NCBI RefSeq assembly: GCF_000472425.1
Contig: NZ_AXAI01000016.1
Coordinates: 1-64,000, forward strand
Direction: 5' to 3'
Length of the DNA stretch: 64,000 nucleotides
Source of the DNA: Bradyrhizobium sp. Tv2a-2
Lineage (GTDB): Bacteria; Pseudomonadota; Alphaproteobacteria; Rhizobiales; Xanthobacteraceae
In this document: one piece after another, positions 55,964 through 64,000 of the stretch
Numbering within the stretch: position 1 is the stretch's first letter
Layout: each line of letters opens with the position of its first letter
Notes under the pieces: generated by a model
What the model was told of the DNA's origin: nothing
Seen by the model: only the letters and a program-made list of their open reading frames with translations
Databases searched by the model: none
Program-made: the position numbers and the translations under genes

Positions 55964-57736
55964 TCACCCCTCTGGCACCCCGGCGATGCGCATACCTTCA
56001 CAAAAGCGCTCGCGTCTGGCGAGATAAGTGGCGTTATCGGCTTTGGCGTTAACGCGGTATCGACGGATAGTGAAGCTGTGATCAAGCGCAAGTCCAGTCT
56101 CAACGCTGGATCGCGCCTCGCTCAGATCTCCCACCGCCGCCAGAGCGGCAGCGAAGTGAAAATGAGAAAGCGCCTGATTTGGATTAGCCTCGACGCTCCG
56201 GCGAAACCAGTCAACTGCCTCAAGGTCTGCGTTGGTTGTGAACTTGCCCATCCCGACAAACATGAACCAAAGAAAGGCACGCGTATCGCGTGGAGACAGT
56301 CGTAGCGCTTCCTGAATGTGCCCCTCGACCTCCTCCCCGCGCCCCAATTCATACTTGCCCAGCCCAATGAACCCATGCGCCTCAGCCAAATTCCGATCCA
56401 GCGCCAACGCCTGCTGACACTCGGCAACACCTCTAGCAACACGGTTCGTCTGAATGTGAACTGCACCGAGCAGCATTCGGCCTCTGGGATGATTGGGCGC
56501 ACGCAATAACACGCTGTTCAGCGCGTTCTCCGCAGCCCTAAAATGCGCTCGCCCGTCATCGGCCATGAACGAGGAACCCACCGAAAAATCGACCTGAGCG
56601 GCGGCAATGGCTGCTTCAATATTGTCGGGGTCAAGCGCCAGGGCACGTACGAAAAAGTCCCTGGCTCGTGCCGTGAACGCAGGCGTCGTTCCTTTGTTCA
56701 GAAAAGCCCTGCCTTGGAAGTATAAATCCATAGCGTCTGGCCGAGCTGACCGCTCCGCACGTCGCGCTTCCGCTTTGATGAGTTCCGCATTCAGAGTATT
56801 GGCCAGCCGGGATACAATTTCATCCTGCATGTCAAAGAGGTCGCCAATGGGCTTGTCAAAACGCTCTGCCCAAAGGTGACTGCCTGTTTCGACGTCGATC
56901 AATTGCACGTTAACGCGAAGGCGGTTGCCGCCACGTTGGACCGAGCCCTCAAGCACATAACGGACATTCAGCTCGCGTCCCAACTTCTTAACGTCGATAG
57001 CTTTGCCTTTGAACGTGAACGCCGTGTTGCGCGCAATCACAAATGCGCTGCTGATGCGCGATAGGTCTGTAGTCAGGCTCTCGGTCACTCCATCCACGAA
57101 ATACTCTTGCTCGGGATCGCCCCCGATGTTCGCGAATGGCAGCACCACAATGGAAAGACGCGGGATGGAAGTTGACAGCGGGACGGCACCATCAGCGTTT
57201 GCGCTCACACCGACCGCATAGACACGTATCGGATTGGCAATATTCTTGAGTGTCTGCTCGCCCAGATCTGTGAACTCGACCGCGACCTTGCCACGAACCT
57301 GATCGTAAGCGGAAGACGAGATGCAGATGCCGCCAGGATCAGCGATGCCCTCGAGCCTTGCGGCGATATTCACACCATCGCCAAGGATGTCCTCGCCCTC
57401 GATCAAGATGTCGCCGAGGTTGATCCCAATCCGAAAAAGCATGCGGCGGTCCTGCGACAGCCCTTCGTTCCTCTCGGCCATCCCGGCCTGCACCGCCAAC
57501 GCGCATTCGACCGCATCGACCACCGAGGGAAACTCAAGCAGCACGCCGTCTCCCGTGGTCTTCACCAGGCGACCTCCGTGTTTCGCCACGAGCGCGTCAG
57601 TAACCTTGCGGTGTTCGCGGAGAGTGCGGGCGGTGCCTACCTCGTCGAGCCCCATGAGCCGCGAATAGCCTGCCACGTCAGCGGCCACTATCGCCGCCAA
57701 CCTGCGTCCGACCCTGCCTTGGTGCGCATCGGCCAT
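55964..57736 (-). CDS. Class III adenylate/guanylate cyclase with TolB-like and TPR domains, copy 2
   Basis: 590 residues from ATG 57736. Same layout as the 54089-55879 gene: IVAADVAGYSRLMGLDEVGT, TTGDGVLLEFPSVVDAVECA, INLGDILIEGEDILGDGVNI then AARL; TolB-like LSIVVLPFANIGGDPEQEYF and LNVRYVLEGSVQRGGNRLRV; then TPRs including ALDRNLAEAHGFIGLGKYEL. Catalytic residues are kept in both copies. The pair clearly arose by duplication and has diverged considerably. Confidence 0.9.
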   Translation of the reverse strand: MADAHQGRVGRRLAAIVAADVAGYSRLMGLDEVGTARTLREHRKVTDALVAKHGGRLVKTTGDGVLLEFPSVVDAVECALAVQAGMAERNEGLSQDRRMLFRIGINLGDILIEGEDILGDGVNIAARLEGIADPGGICISSSAYDQVRGKVAVEFTDLGEQTLKNIANPIRVYAVGVSANADGAVPLSTSIPRLSIVVLPFANIGGDPEQEYFVDGVTESLTTDLSRISSAFVIARNTAFTFKGKAIDVKKLGRELNVRYVLEGSVQRGGNRLRVNVQLIDVETGSHLWAERFDKPIGDLFDMQDEIVSRLANTLNAELIKAEARRAERSARPDAMDLYFQGRAFLNKGTTPAFTARARDFFVRALALDPDNIEAAIAAAQVDFSVGSSFMADDGRAHFRAAENALNSVLLRAPNHPRGRMLLGAVHIQTNRVARGVAECQQALALDRNLAEAHGFIGLGKYELGRGEEVEGHIQEALRLSPRDTRAFLWFMFVGMGKFTTNADLEAVDWFRRSVEANPNQALSHFHFAAALAAVGDLSEARSSVETGLALDHSFTIRRYRVNAKADNATYLARRERFCEGMRIAGVPEG

Positions 57737-57869
57737 GGCACGCGCGATCCCCGTCCGCAGGGGCATTATGTACGATGGAACCCTCCACCGCCACAGGGAC
57801 GGCGTCCAAGCGGGGCGCATACCCACGAAGGTCCCCGCGAAAACCGGCGGCTATCCGCGTCGCAACCAT

Positions 57870-58280
57870 TCACCCACAGGCGAGCCCCGGCACGCTCTGG
57901 GTCGAACATCCCATCAATACGCAGGTGACGTATTGCCTGGACCGCGTTTCGACGCTGGCGACGCAGAAGCCCGAACTCAAAAGGATCGAACCGTTCAAGA
58001 CCGTGCTGTTCGGCGACCGGGACGCGATGGCCAAGCTGTCGATGCACGACCTAGAGACAATTCTCGCCGCCCCCTGACTGGCATGCCGGTTGAGGAATTC
58101 GAAGCCGACGTCAAGAACTGGCGGGAGACAGCCAAGAATCCGCGCTGGAAGCGTCTCTATACCGATTTAACCTATCCGCCGATGCTGGATGTCCTGCAGT
58201 GCCTGCGGGACAACGGCTTCAAGACCTATATTGTGACCAGCGGCGGCCAGGATTTTGCGCGCGTCTACTCGCAGCGCGGT
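57870..58280 (+). pseudogene. HAD-family phosphatase remnant
   Basis: PGTLWVEHPINTQVTYCLDR and RIEPFKTVLFGDRDAMAKL match the start of phosphoserine-phosphatase-like HAD proteins, and TGMPVEEFEADVKNWRETAK, RWKRLYTDLTYPPMLDVLQC and FKTYIVTSGGQDFARVYS match the middle. The two parts are in different frames; one missing C near 58075 in GCCGCCCCCTGA would join them. The nucleophile motif DxDGT is already gone (ASPGT) and the C-terminal third is absent. The rest of 57737-58623 holds nothing clear. Confidence 0.8.
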
Positions 58281-58623
58281 CCGGCTAAGACAAGCGAGGC
58301 GCAAAGACGAGGTCGGTGGTTTTGCGCGCGACTCGAGATTCTCAATCGCATGGCCGCCCTTCTCTACAAATCAGGCAGCGCGCTTGCGCTGCCCGCACCC
58401 CAGCAACGCCCGTGTTCAGCACCAGGGACGAATTCAGGCAATAGTGGCAAATCCATCATAGTTGGCTGCCCGAAACAGGGTTAATAAAGGTTAAAGACTA
58501 GCCGTTGGGCTTTGGGCCATGGTCAAATTGTCCGCGTTCACGCGCCTGACGACCAACCGATGGCGAAGGATGGCCGCCGCGGCCGACTTGTTTCCGACCG
58601 CCGAAGGGCCGGCCTCACGCCTC

Positions 58624-60240
58624 ATGAATGTGCGTCTGCGCGGCGCGCTGGCTTTGGCGCTCATTCCCGGAGTCGCGGGCTGCGCCGTCGGCCCGGATTT
58701 CTTTACCCCAGCACCGCCGGTCGCCGCGAAATATCTCGAGTGGCGTAACGGTTCTATCAGCACAACCAAGGAGGATTACCGCGACTGGTGGCGGGTATTC
58801 CACGATCCGGTTCTCAATCGTCTTATCGACATCGCCTACAATCAGAACCTCACACTGCTCAGCGCAGGAACCCAGGTCCTGCAGGCGCGCGCCCAACTCG
58901 GCATTGAGGTCGGCGAGTTCTACCCACAGCAACAACAGGGCGTGGGCCTGACCAACTACAACAGGCCGAGCCACGCCGACGCCGCGGCCTCTCCTCAGGC
59001 CGACCTCAGCAACTACTGGCGTTCGGCGCTTGGCGCGTCAGCGTCGTGGCAGCTCGATTTTTGGGGAAAGTTCCGGCGCGGAGTCGAATCCGCCGACGCC
59101 GGCTATCTCGCCTCGATCGCGACCTATGACGACGTGCTCGTCACTCTTCTCGGCAATGTCGCCAGCACTTACATCGGCATTCGCACGCTCGAAAAACAGA
59201 TCGCGATCGCGCGAAAGAATATCGTGCGGCAGAAAGAAGCTCTTCAGATCGCGCGCGACCGGTTCAACGGCGGCGCCACCACCGAGGTTGACGTCTATCA
59301 GGCCGAGAACGTGCTCGGCCAGACGGAGGCTTCCATTCCTCGACTCACGACCCAATTGCGGCAGGGCGAAAATGCGCTCCGGGTCCTGCTCGGCGTGCCG
59401 CCGGTGCCGCTCGGCTCGCTCATAGGACGCGAGACGGGCAGAATACCCGTCGCGCCGGCCAAGATCTTTATCGGCATACCGGCCGATCTGTTGCGGCGGA
59501 GCCCCAGCGTGCGAGCGGCGGAATTGAAGGCCGCGGCGCAAAGCGCCCAAATCGGCGTCGCACAAGCGGATCTTTACCCCGCAATCAGCCTGACAGGCGT
59601 CATCGGAGGGTCCGCCGCCACACTCAACGGTCACAACCTAGGCCAGGTCTTCACTCCGCCAGGGCTCACCTATTCCTTCGGACCCTCGTTACAGTGGAAC
59701 ATCCTCAATTATGGGCAGATCACCAACAACGTGCGGCTGCAGGACGCAACCTTGCAGCAATATCTCGTGAACTATCAAAATTCAGTCCTCACGGCCCAGC
59801 AGAACGTCGAGAACGGAATCGCCACTTATCTGCAGTCGAAGATTGCGGTCGGACAGCTTCGTTACAGCGTCAGGGCGGCCGATGGCGCGCTCAAGCTCTC
59901 GCTCCTCCAATATCAGCAAGGCACGCGCGATTACACCTCCGTGCTGATTGCGGAGCAAAACCTCCTCACCGCCGAGAACGATCTCGCTATCGCCGAGGGC
60001 AATGGGCCGCTCGGCGTGACCGCGGTCTACGAGGCGCTGGGCGGCGGCTGGCAGATCCGCGAGGGCAATGGCTTCGTGCCCCCGGCGACCAACGCCGAGA
60101 TGCGCGCCCGCACTAACTGGGGCGACGTGCTGCCGCCCGCCGGAACGCCGCCGCCGGCGCCGCCGGCGCTGGCCGCGCCGACGCCGGGACTGCCGGGGCC
60201 CGAGGATCGAGGGCCGACAGTCCGGCCTCCGGCATGGTAG
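58624..60240 (+). CDS. RND efflux outer-membrane lipoprotein (NodT/OprM family)
   Basis: 538 residues from ATG 58624, chosen because it gives a compact lipoprotein signal MNVRLRGALALALIPGVAGC with lipobox GVAGC; an in-frame ATG at 58519 would put 35 residues before it. Two OEP repeats follow: WWRVFHDPVLNRLIDIAYNQ, YFGI-type WQLDFWGKFRRGVESADAGY, then LSLLQYQQGTRDYTSVLIAE in the second half. A proline/alanine-rich tail ends the chain. It forms the trimeric outer-membrane duct for the pump coded just downstream. Confidence 0.92.
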   Translation: MNVRLRGALALALIPGVAGCAVGPDFFTPAPPVAAKYLEWRNGSISTTKEDYRDWWRVFHDPVLNRLIDIAYNQNLTLLSAGTQVLQARAQLGIEVGEFYPQQQQGVGLTNYNRPSHADAAASPQADLSNYWRSALGASASWQLDFWGKFRRGVESADAGYLASIATYDDVLVTLLGNVASTYIGIRTLEKQIAIARKNIVRQKEALQIARDRFNGGATTEVDVYQAENVLGQTEASIPRLTTQLRQGENALRVLLGVPPVPLGSLIGRETGRIPVAPAKIFIGIPADLLRRSPSVRAAELKAAAQSAQIGVAQADLYPAISLTGVIGGSAATLNGHNLGQVFTPPGLTYSFGPSLQWNILNYGQITNNVRLQDATLQQYLVNYQNSVLTAQQNVENGIATYLQSKIAVGQLRYSVRAADGALKLSLLQYQQGTRDYTSVLIAEQNLLTAENDLAIAEGNGPLGVTAVYEALGGGWQIREGNGFVPPATNAEMRARTNWGDVLPPAGTPPPAPPALAAPTPGLPGPEDRGPTVRPPAW

Positions 60241-60271
60241 AGTTCGAGGGTCTTTGAGAGGGCGTTCCGCG

Positions 60272-61753
60272 ATGCCGTCGAGATCGATTGAAATGCAAGA
60301 CGCCGGGCGCGCGGTCCATGGGGAAGGAGGCGGTTCGGTGCATCTCCCGCGCGTCCTGCTCGGAAAAGCTTGCTTCGCCGCAATGGCTGCCGCGATGAGG
60401 ACCGCCGAACGCATCCGAACGACGCTCCTTGCCTCAGGGGCAGGGCGAAGGTTCGCCGTCGTGGCGTTGATGGCGGCGATGAGCAGCGCTGCTTGCGGCA
60501 GCGCCAGCGCGCAAGGATCCGTCAATCGAGTGGAGGGAGAACTCGATCAACTGTGGAACAAGCTTCGGGGCCACAAGAGCGCGCCGCCTCCCGCGAAACA
60601 ATCGCCTGCCGGCGGTGCGCCTCAAGCCCCGGCTGCCCCCGCAAGCCCGGCTCAGACCGCGGCGCCTGCCGCGCCTTCGCAGAAAGCAGCCGGCGCGACG
60701 CCGGAAATTCCCGTGGTGCAGCCGAAGGTCGAAACCGTGACCGATTATGTCGAAATCACCGGCACTGCGGCCTCGACAAATATCGTCAAATTGATCGCGC
60801 GCGTCGAAGGCTATCTTGAAAAGATCCATTTCGCGGACGGCGCCTCGGTGAAGGAGGACGACCTCCTCTTCACCATACAGCAGGACCAGTACAAGGCGCA
60901 GCTGCAGCAGGCCAAGGCTCAGCTCATGACGCAGCAGGCGGCTTTGGTCCATGCGCAAACCGAGCTCGTCCGTTACACCGAGCTTTTTCATAGAAACGCG
61001 GCGTCGGCGACTGAAGTGGATCAATGGGTCTACCAGAAGGCGGCGGCAGAGGCCGGCATCCTTAGCGCCCAAGGGCAGATCGAAGTCGCGCAGTTAAATC
61101 TGGATTATACCGAAGTCAGGGCGCCGTTTGCCGGCGTGATGGGCAAGCACCTCGTCGATCCCCACAATGTCGTCGGCGGCGGCGGCGGTCAGCCGGCGGC
61201 GCTGGCCGAGATCACCCAGCTCGATCCGATCTATGTGAACGCGACTTTGAGCGAGCAGCAGGCCCTGGGAATCCGCGCCAACATCAACCAGCGCCGGCTC
61301 ACGCCCGCCGACCTCCTCAAGGTCCCCGTCGATGTCGGGTTACAGAACGGGACCGACTATCCCTATCACGGCCATATCGAATACGTCGCGCCGCAGTTCG
61401 ACCCCACCACCGGGACGATCGAGGTGCGCGGCATTTTGAGAAACCCTGACCGGAACCTCCTGCCCGGGCTATTTGTGCGGGTGCGGCTACCGAAGGGACA
61501 TGTAGCTCACGGCGCGCTCCTCGTGCCCGCACGGACTATCAGCGAAGATCAAAGCGGCCTCTACCTGATGATCGTCAATAAGGACGATGTCGTTGAACAG
61601 CGTTATGTCCAGGCGGCGCAACGGCCGGTCGGTGGTTTGCGGGTGATCAGCTCCGGCCTCGAACCCGACGAACTTGTTGTCACCGGGGATCTCTGGCGAG
61701 TCTCGCCAGGCATGAAAGTGATCCCCAAGCTGACGAGCGCCGACGCTCAGTAG
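60272..61753 (+). CDS. RND efflux periplasmic adaptor (MexA/AcrA-like)
   Basis: 493 residues from ATG 60272, which has GAGAGGG upstream; starts at 60383 or 60395 would leave a tidier signal peptide (ALMAAMSSAACGSASAQG) and are possible. A long Pro/Ala/Gln linker (about 95-145) precedes the adaptor core: IARVEGYLEKIHFADGASVK, helical hairpin QAKAQLMTQQAALVHAQTEL, LNLDYTEVRAPFAGVMGKHL and the barrel part DPIYVNATLSEQQAL. It links the OMF and the permease. Ten bases separate it from the permease gene. Confidence 0.92.
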   Translation: MPSRSIEMQDAGRAVHGEGGGSVHLPRVLLGKACFAAMAAAMRTAERIRTTLLASGAGRRFAVVALMAAMSSAACGSASAQGSVNRVEGELDQLWNKLRGHKSAPPPAKQSPAGGAPQAPAAPASPAQTAAPAAPSQKAAGATPEIPVVQPKVETVTDYVEITGTAASTNIVKLIARVEGYLEKIHFADGASVKEDDLLFTIQQDQYKAQLQQAKAQLMTQQAALVHAQTELVRYTELFHRNAASATEVDQWVYQKAAAEAGILSAQGQIEVAQLNLDYTEVRAPFAGVMGKHLVDPHNVVGGGGGQPAALAEITQLDPIYVNATLSEQQALGIRANINQRRLTPADLLKVPVDVGLQNGTDYPYHGHIEYVAPQFDPTTGTIEVRGILRNPDRNLLPGLFVRVRLPKGHVAHGALLVPARTISEDQSGLYLMIVNKDDVVEQRYVQAAQRPVGGLRVISSGLEPDELVVTGDLWRVSPGMKVIPKLTSADAQ

Positions 61754-61763
61754 GACTCGACGA

Positions 61764-64000
61764 ATGATATCGAAATTCTTCATCGAGCATCCGGTCCTAG
61801 CCAATGTGGTGGCGGTGTTCATCGTGCTGATCGGCGGGGTTGCGCTCTACACCCTGCCGGTGTCCCAATATCCGAACGTCGTGCCGCCAACCGTGCAGGT
61901 CACCACCCGCTATCCCGGCGCGAGCCCGCAGACGGTGATCAACACGGTCGCCCTGCCGATCGAGACTCAGGTCAACGGCGTCGACCAGATGCTTTACATG
62001 CAGTCGACCAGCGCCGCGGATGGTACCTATAACTTGACGGTCACTTTCAATATCGGCACCGATCCGAACACCGACCAGGTGCTGGTGCAAAACCGCGTTC
62101 AAAGCGCGCTGGCGTCACTACCGCTACCCGTTCAATCTCAAGGCGTCACGATCCAGAAAAAGAACACCGCGATCCTGCAGATCGTGACGCTCGACTCGCC
62201 GGACGGGCGGTATGACAGCCTGTACATGAGCAATTACGCGGCGATCAACTTGGTCGACGAGCTCGCGCGCCTGCCCGGCGTCGGCAATGTCGCCGTCTTC
62301 GGCGCCAGCAATTACGCAATGCGGATCTGGCTCAACCCACAACAACTCTATTCCTTGGGCCTTGAGCCGAGCGATGTCATCGAAGCCGTGCGCCAGCAGA
62401 GCCAGGAGGTCACGGCCGGCCAAGTCGGCATGCCGCCCGCGCCGAAAGATCAAGCGTCCCAATATACGGTCGATATTCTGTCGCGCTTCAGCGACCCTTC
62501 GGAATTCGCTGATATCATCGTCAAGGATCAGACCGCTAACGGCGGAGAACTCGTCAGGGTGAAGGATATCGCGCGGATCGATCTTGGCGCGCAAACCTAT
62601 TCGCAGGATTTCAAGCTGAACGGGCGGCCCGGCGCCGGGGTGGCGATCTTTCAGACCCCTGAGGCCAACTCGCTGGCGGTCGCGAAAGAAGTGAAAGCGA
62701 AGATGGAGGAGCTTGGAAAGCGCTTCCCGCAAGGCTTGAGATACGGCATTCCCTTCGACACAACCATCTTCGTCCAGGAGTCGATCGCCGAGGTCTATAG
62801 GACCTTGTGGCAAGCGGGCGTGCTGGTTCTCATCGTGATCCTGGTCTTCTTGCAGAACTTCCGGGCGACGCTGGTGCCGGCCACGACAGTTCCCGTCACC
62901 ATCATCGGCGCTTTCGCCGGCATGGCCGCGCTAGGCTTTAGCGTCAATTTATCGACCCTCTTCGGCATTGTGCTGGCGATCGGCATCGTGGTCGACGACG
63001 CGATCGTGATCGTCGAAGGCGTGTCGAAATATATCGAGCGTGGCATGTCGGGGCATGACGCGGCGATCCGGGCGATGGACGAATTGTTCGGACCGGTCGT
63101 AGGCATCACCCTCGTGTTGATGTCCGTGTTTCTGCCGGCCGCCTTCATGCCGGGCCTGACAGGCAAGATGTTCGCCCAGTTCGCGCTCGTCATCGCGGTC
63201 ACGGCGCTCATCAGCGCGATCAACGCGGTGACCCTGAAGCCGACGCAATGCGCCCTCTGGCTGCGCGAAGCGACGCCGCTCGACCAACGCAATTTCTTCT
63301 ATCGCGGCTTCAATGCTGTCTATCAGAGGATAGAAAACGCCTATGCGGCCCTGATCGGCCAGATGGTGCGCCGCTCCGGGCTAATGGTCCTCATTGCGAT
63401 CGCCCTGGCTGGCGTCGCTCTCTGGGGCATTGCACGATTGCCGACGGCCTTCATACCCACTGACGATCAGGGCTATGCGATCATCGCCGTCCAATTGCCG
63501 GAAGGCGCTTCGCTCGGGCGGACCACTGCCGCGCTGGAGCGGGCGGCCGAGATCGCCAAGGCGACCCCCGGAGTCAAGAATGTAATCGCGATATCGGGGC
63601 AATCCGTTCTCGACAATAGCGCGTCGCTCTCCAGTGCCGGCGTCGAATATGTCATTTTCGATTCGTTTGCCGACCGCTTAAAGGCCAAGAATCAGGATCT
63701 GCGATCAATCCTCGAAAGCATTCAAGGCAAGCTGAACAATCTTCCCGACGGAAAAGGATTTGTGCTAGTGCCGCCGCCGATCCAAGGCATCGGCCAGGCG
63801 GGCGGCTTCCAAATGGAAGTCGAGATGCTTGGCGGCAGCTTCGACTACACGAAGCTCGACGAGCTGACGCGCCAAGTCCTCAAATCCGCAGCCGCCAATC
63901 CGACGGTGCTACGTCCTCTTACCACGTTCCAACTGGCGGCGCCGCAAGTCGCCGTCACTGTCGATCGCGCCCGCGCGCAAACGCTGAAGGTCTCGGTCGG
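61764..64000 (+). CDS. RND efflux permease (HAE1/AcrB-like), 5' part
   Basis: Open from ATG 61764 to the window end: 745 complete codons of an expected 1040 or so. It starts MISKFFIEHPVLANVVAVFI, has the RYPGASPQTVINTVALPIET pore-domain opening, the relay motif VVDDAIVIVEG with Asp411-Asp412, and continues into the second membrane half (LMVLIAIALAGVALWGIARL). The aspartates align well with AcrB 407/408. Truncated only by the window. Third gene of an OMF-MFP-RND operon. Confidence 0.95.
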   Translation, partial: MISKFFIEHPVLANVVAVFIVLIGGVALYTLPVSQYPNVVPPTVQVTTRYPGASPQTVINTVALPIETQVNGVDQMLYMQSTSAADGTYNLTVTFNIGTDPNTDQVLVQNRVQSALASLPLPVQSQGVTIQKKNTAILQIVTLDSPDGRYDSLYMSNYAAINLVDELARLPGVGNVAVFGASNYAMRIWLNPQQLYSLGLEPSDVIEAVRQQSQEVTAGQVGMPPAPKDQASQYTVDILSRFSDPSEFADIIVKDQTANGGELVRVKDIARIDLGAQTYSQDFKLNGRPGAGVAIFQTPEANSLAVAKEVKAKMEELGKRFPQGLRYGIPFDTTIFVQESIAEVYRTLWQAGVLVLIVILVFLQNFRATLVPATTVPVTIIGAFAGMAALGFSVNLSTLFGIVLAIGIVVDDAIVIVEGVSKYIERGMSGHDAAIRAMDELFGPVVGITLVLMSVFLPAAFMPGLTGKMFAQFALVIAVTALISAINAVTLKPTQCALWLREATPLDQRNFFYRGFNAVYQRIENAYAALIGQMVRRSGLMVLIAIALAGVALWGIARLPTAFIPTDDQGYAIIAVQLPEGASLGRTTAALERAAEIAKATPGVKNVIAISGQSVLDNSASLSSAGVEYVIFDSFADRLKAKNQDLRSILESIQGKLNNLPDGKGFVLVPPPIQGIGQAGGFQMEVEMLGGSFDYTKLDELTRQVLKSAAANPTVLRPLTTFQLAAPQVAVTVDRARAQTLKVSV

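Overview
The window reads as chromosomal DNA of a high-GC alphaproteobacterium of the Bradyrhizobium/Rhodopseudomonas lineage. This is inferred from the housekeeping set (rpoH, rpoD, dnaG, carA, carB, greA, trxB), the style of the proteins, the many LysE, transglutaminase, ArsR/SRPBCC and cyclase-TPR genes, and dispersed palindromic repeats typical of that group. No database search was possible, so the species assignment is inference.

Layout. 1-10.8 kb looks accessory. It holds an IS30 transposase remnant, a cupin protein, an ABC substrate-binding protein, and a minus-strand block: response regulator and histidine kinase, then a four-gene run of two secreted low-complexity proteins, an RND adaptor and an RND permease. 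The block ends at a tRNA-Glu(CTC) gene whose 3' end abuts a tyrosine-recombinase remnant, which suggests the edge of an old integrated island. 10.8-23.8 kb is core: rluD, rpoH, a peptidoglycan amidase, a GGDEF cyclase, a 20-residue lysine-rich mini-gene, LysE, a receiver protein, a C-terminally shortened lytic transglycosylase, rpoD and dnaG. 23.4-33.6 kb carries a gamma-glutamylcyclotransferase-like protein, two overlapping transglutaminase genes, an N-formylglutamate amidohydrolase family gene, a second LysE, an LVIVD protein, an ArsR plus three SRPBCC operon with a leaderless-type promoter, an acyl-CoA synthetase and a YqeY protein. 33.8-43.4 kb has carA and carB separated by a cupin, Dps, a methyltransferase, an odd tRNA-Cys-like gene, and an ArsR/MFS pair with twin operators whose MFS gene is frameshifted. 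greA follows.

43.5-49.5 kb has DoxX, Lrp, trxB, LysR, two tandem candidate small RNAs, a DapA-family gene, two tiny membrane proteins and an orphan ParA preceded by a cluster of TCAC motifs. 49.9-58.5 kb is again accessory or decayed: a Cys-rich secreted protein, a serine-recombinase remnant, an unknown protein, HdeD, a striking Cys/Gly-rich protein with a leader-like N terminus, two cyclase-TolB-TPR paralogs and a HAD pseudogene. The right end is a complete-looking OMF-MFP-RND efflux operon whose permease runs off the window.

Most interesting: the Cys/Gly-rich protein (53164-53793), the tRNA-Cys-like gene with a non-seven-base anticodon loop (37239-37314), the tandem small-RNA candidates (46.67-47.01 kb), the KKA mini-gene (16086-16148), and the ArsR/SRPBCC promoter. 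No CRISPR array, rRNA or intact transposon was seen.
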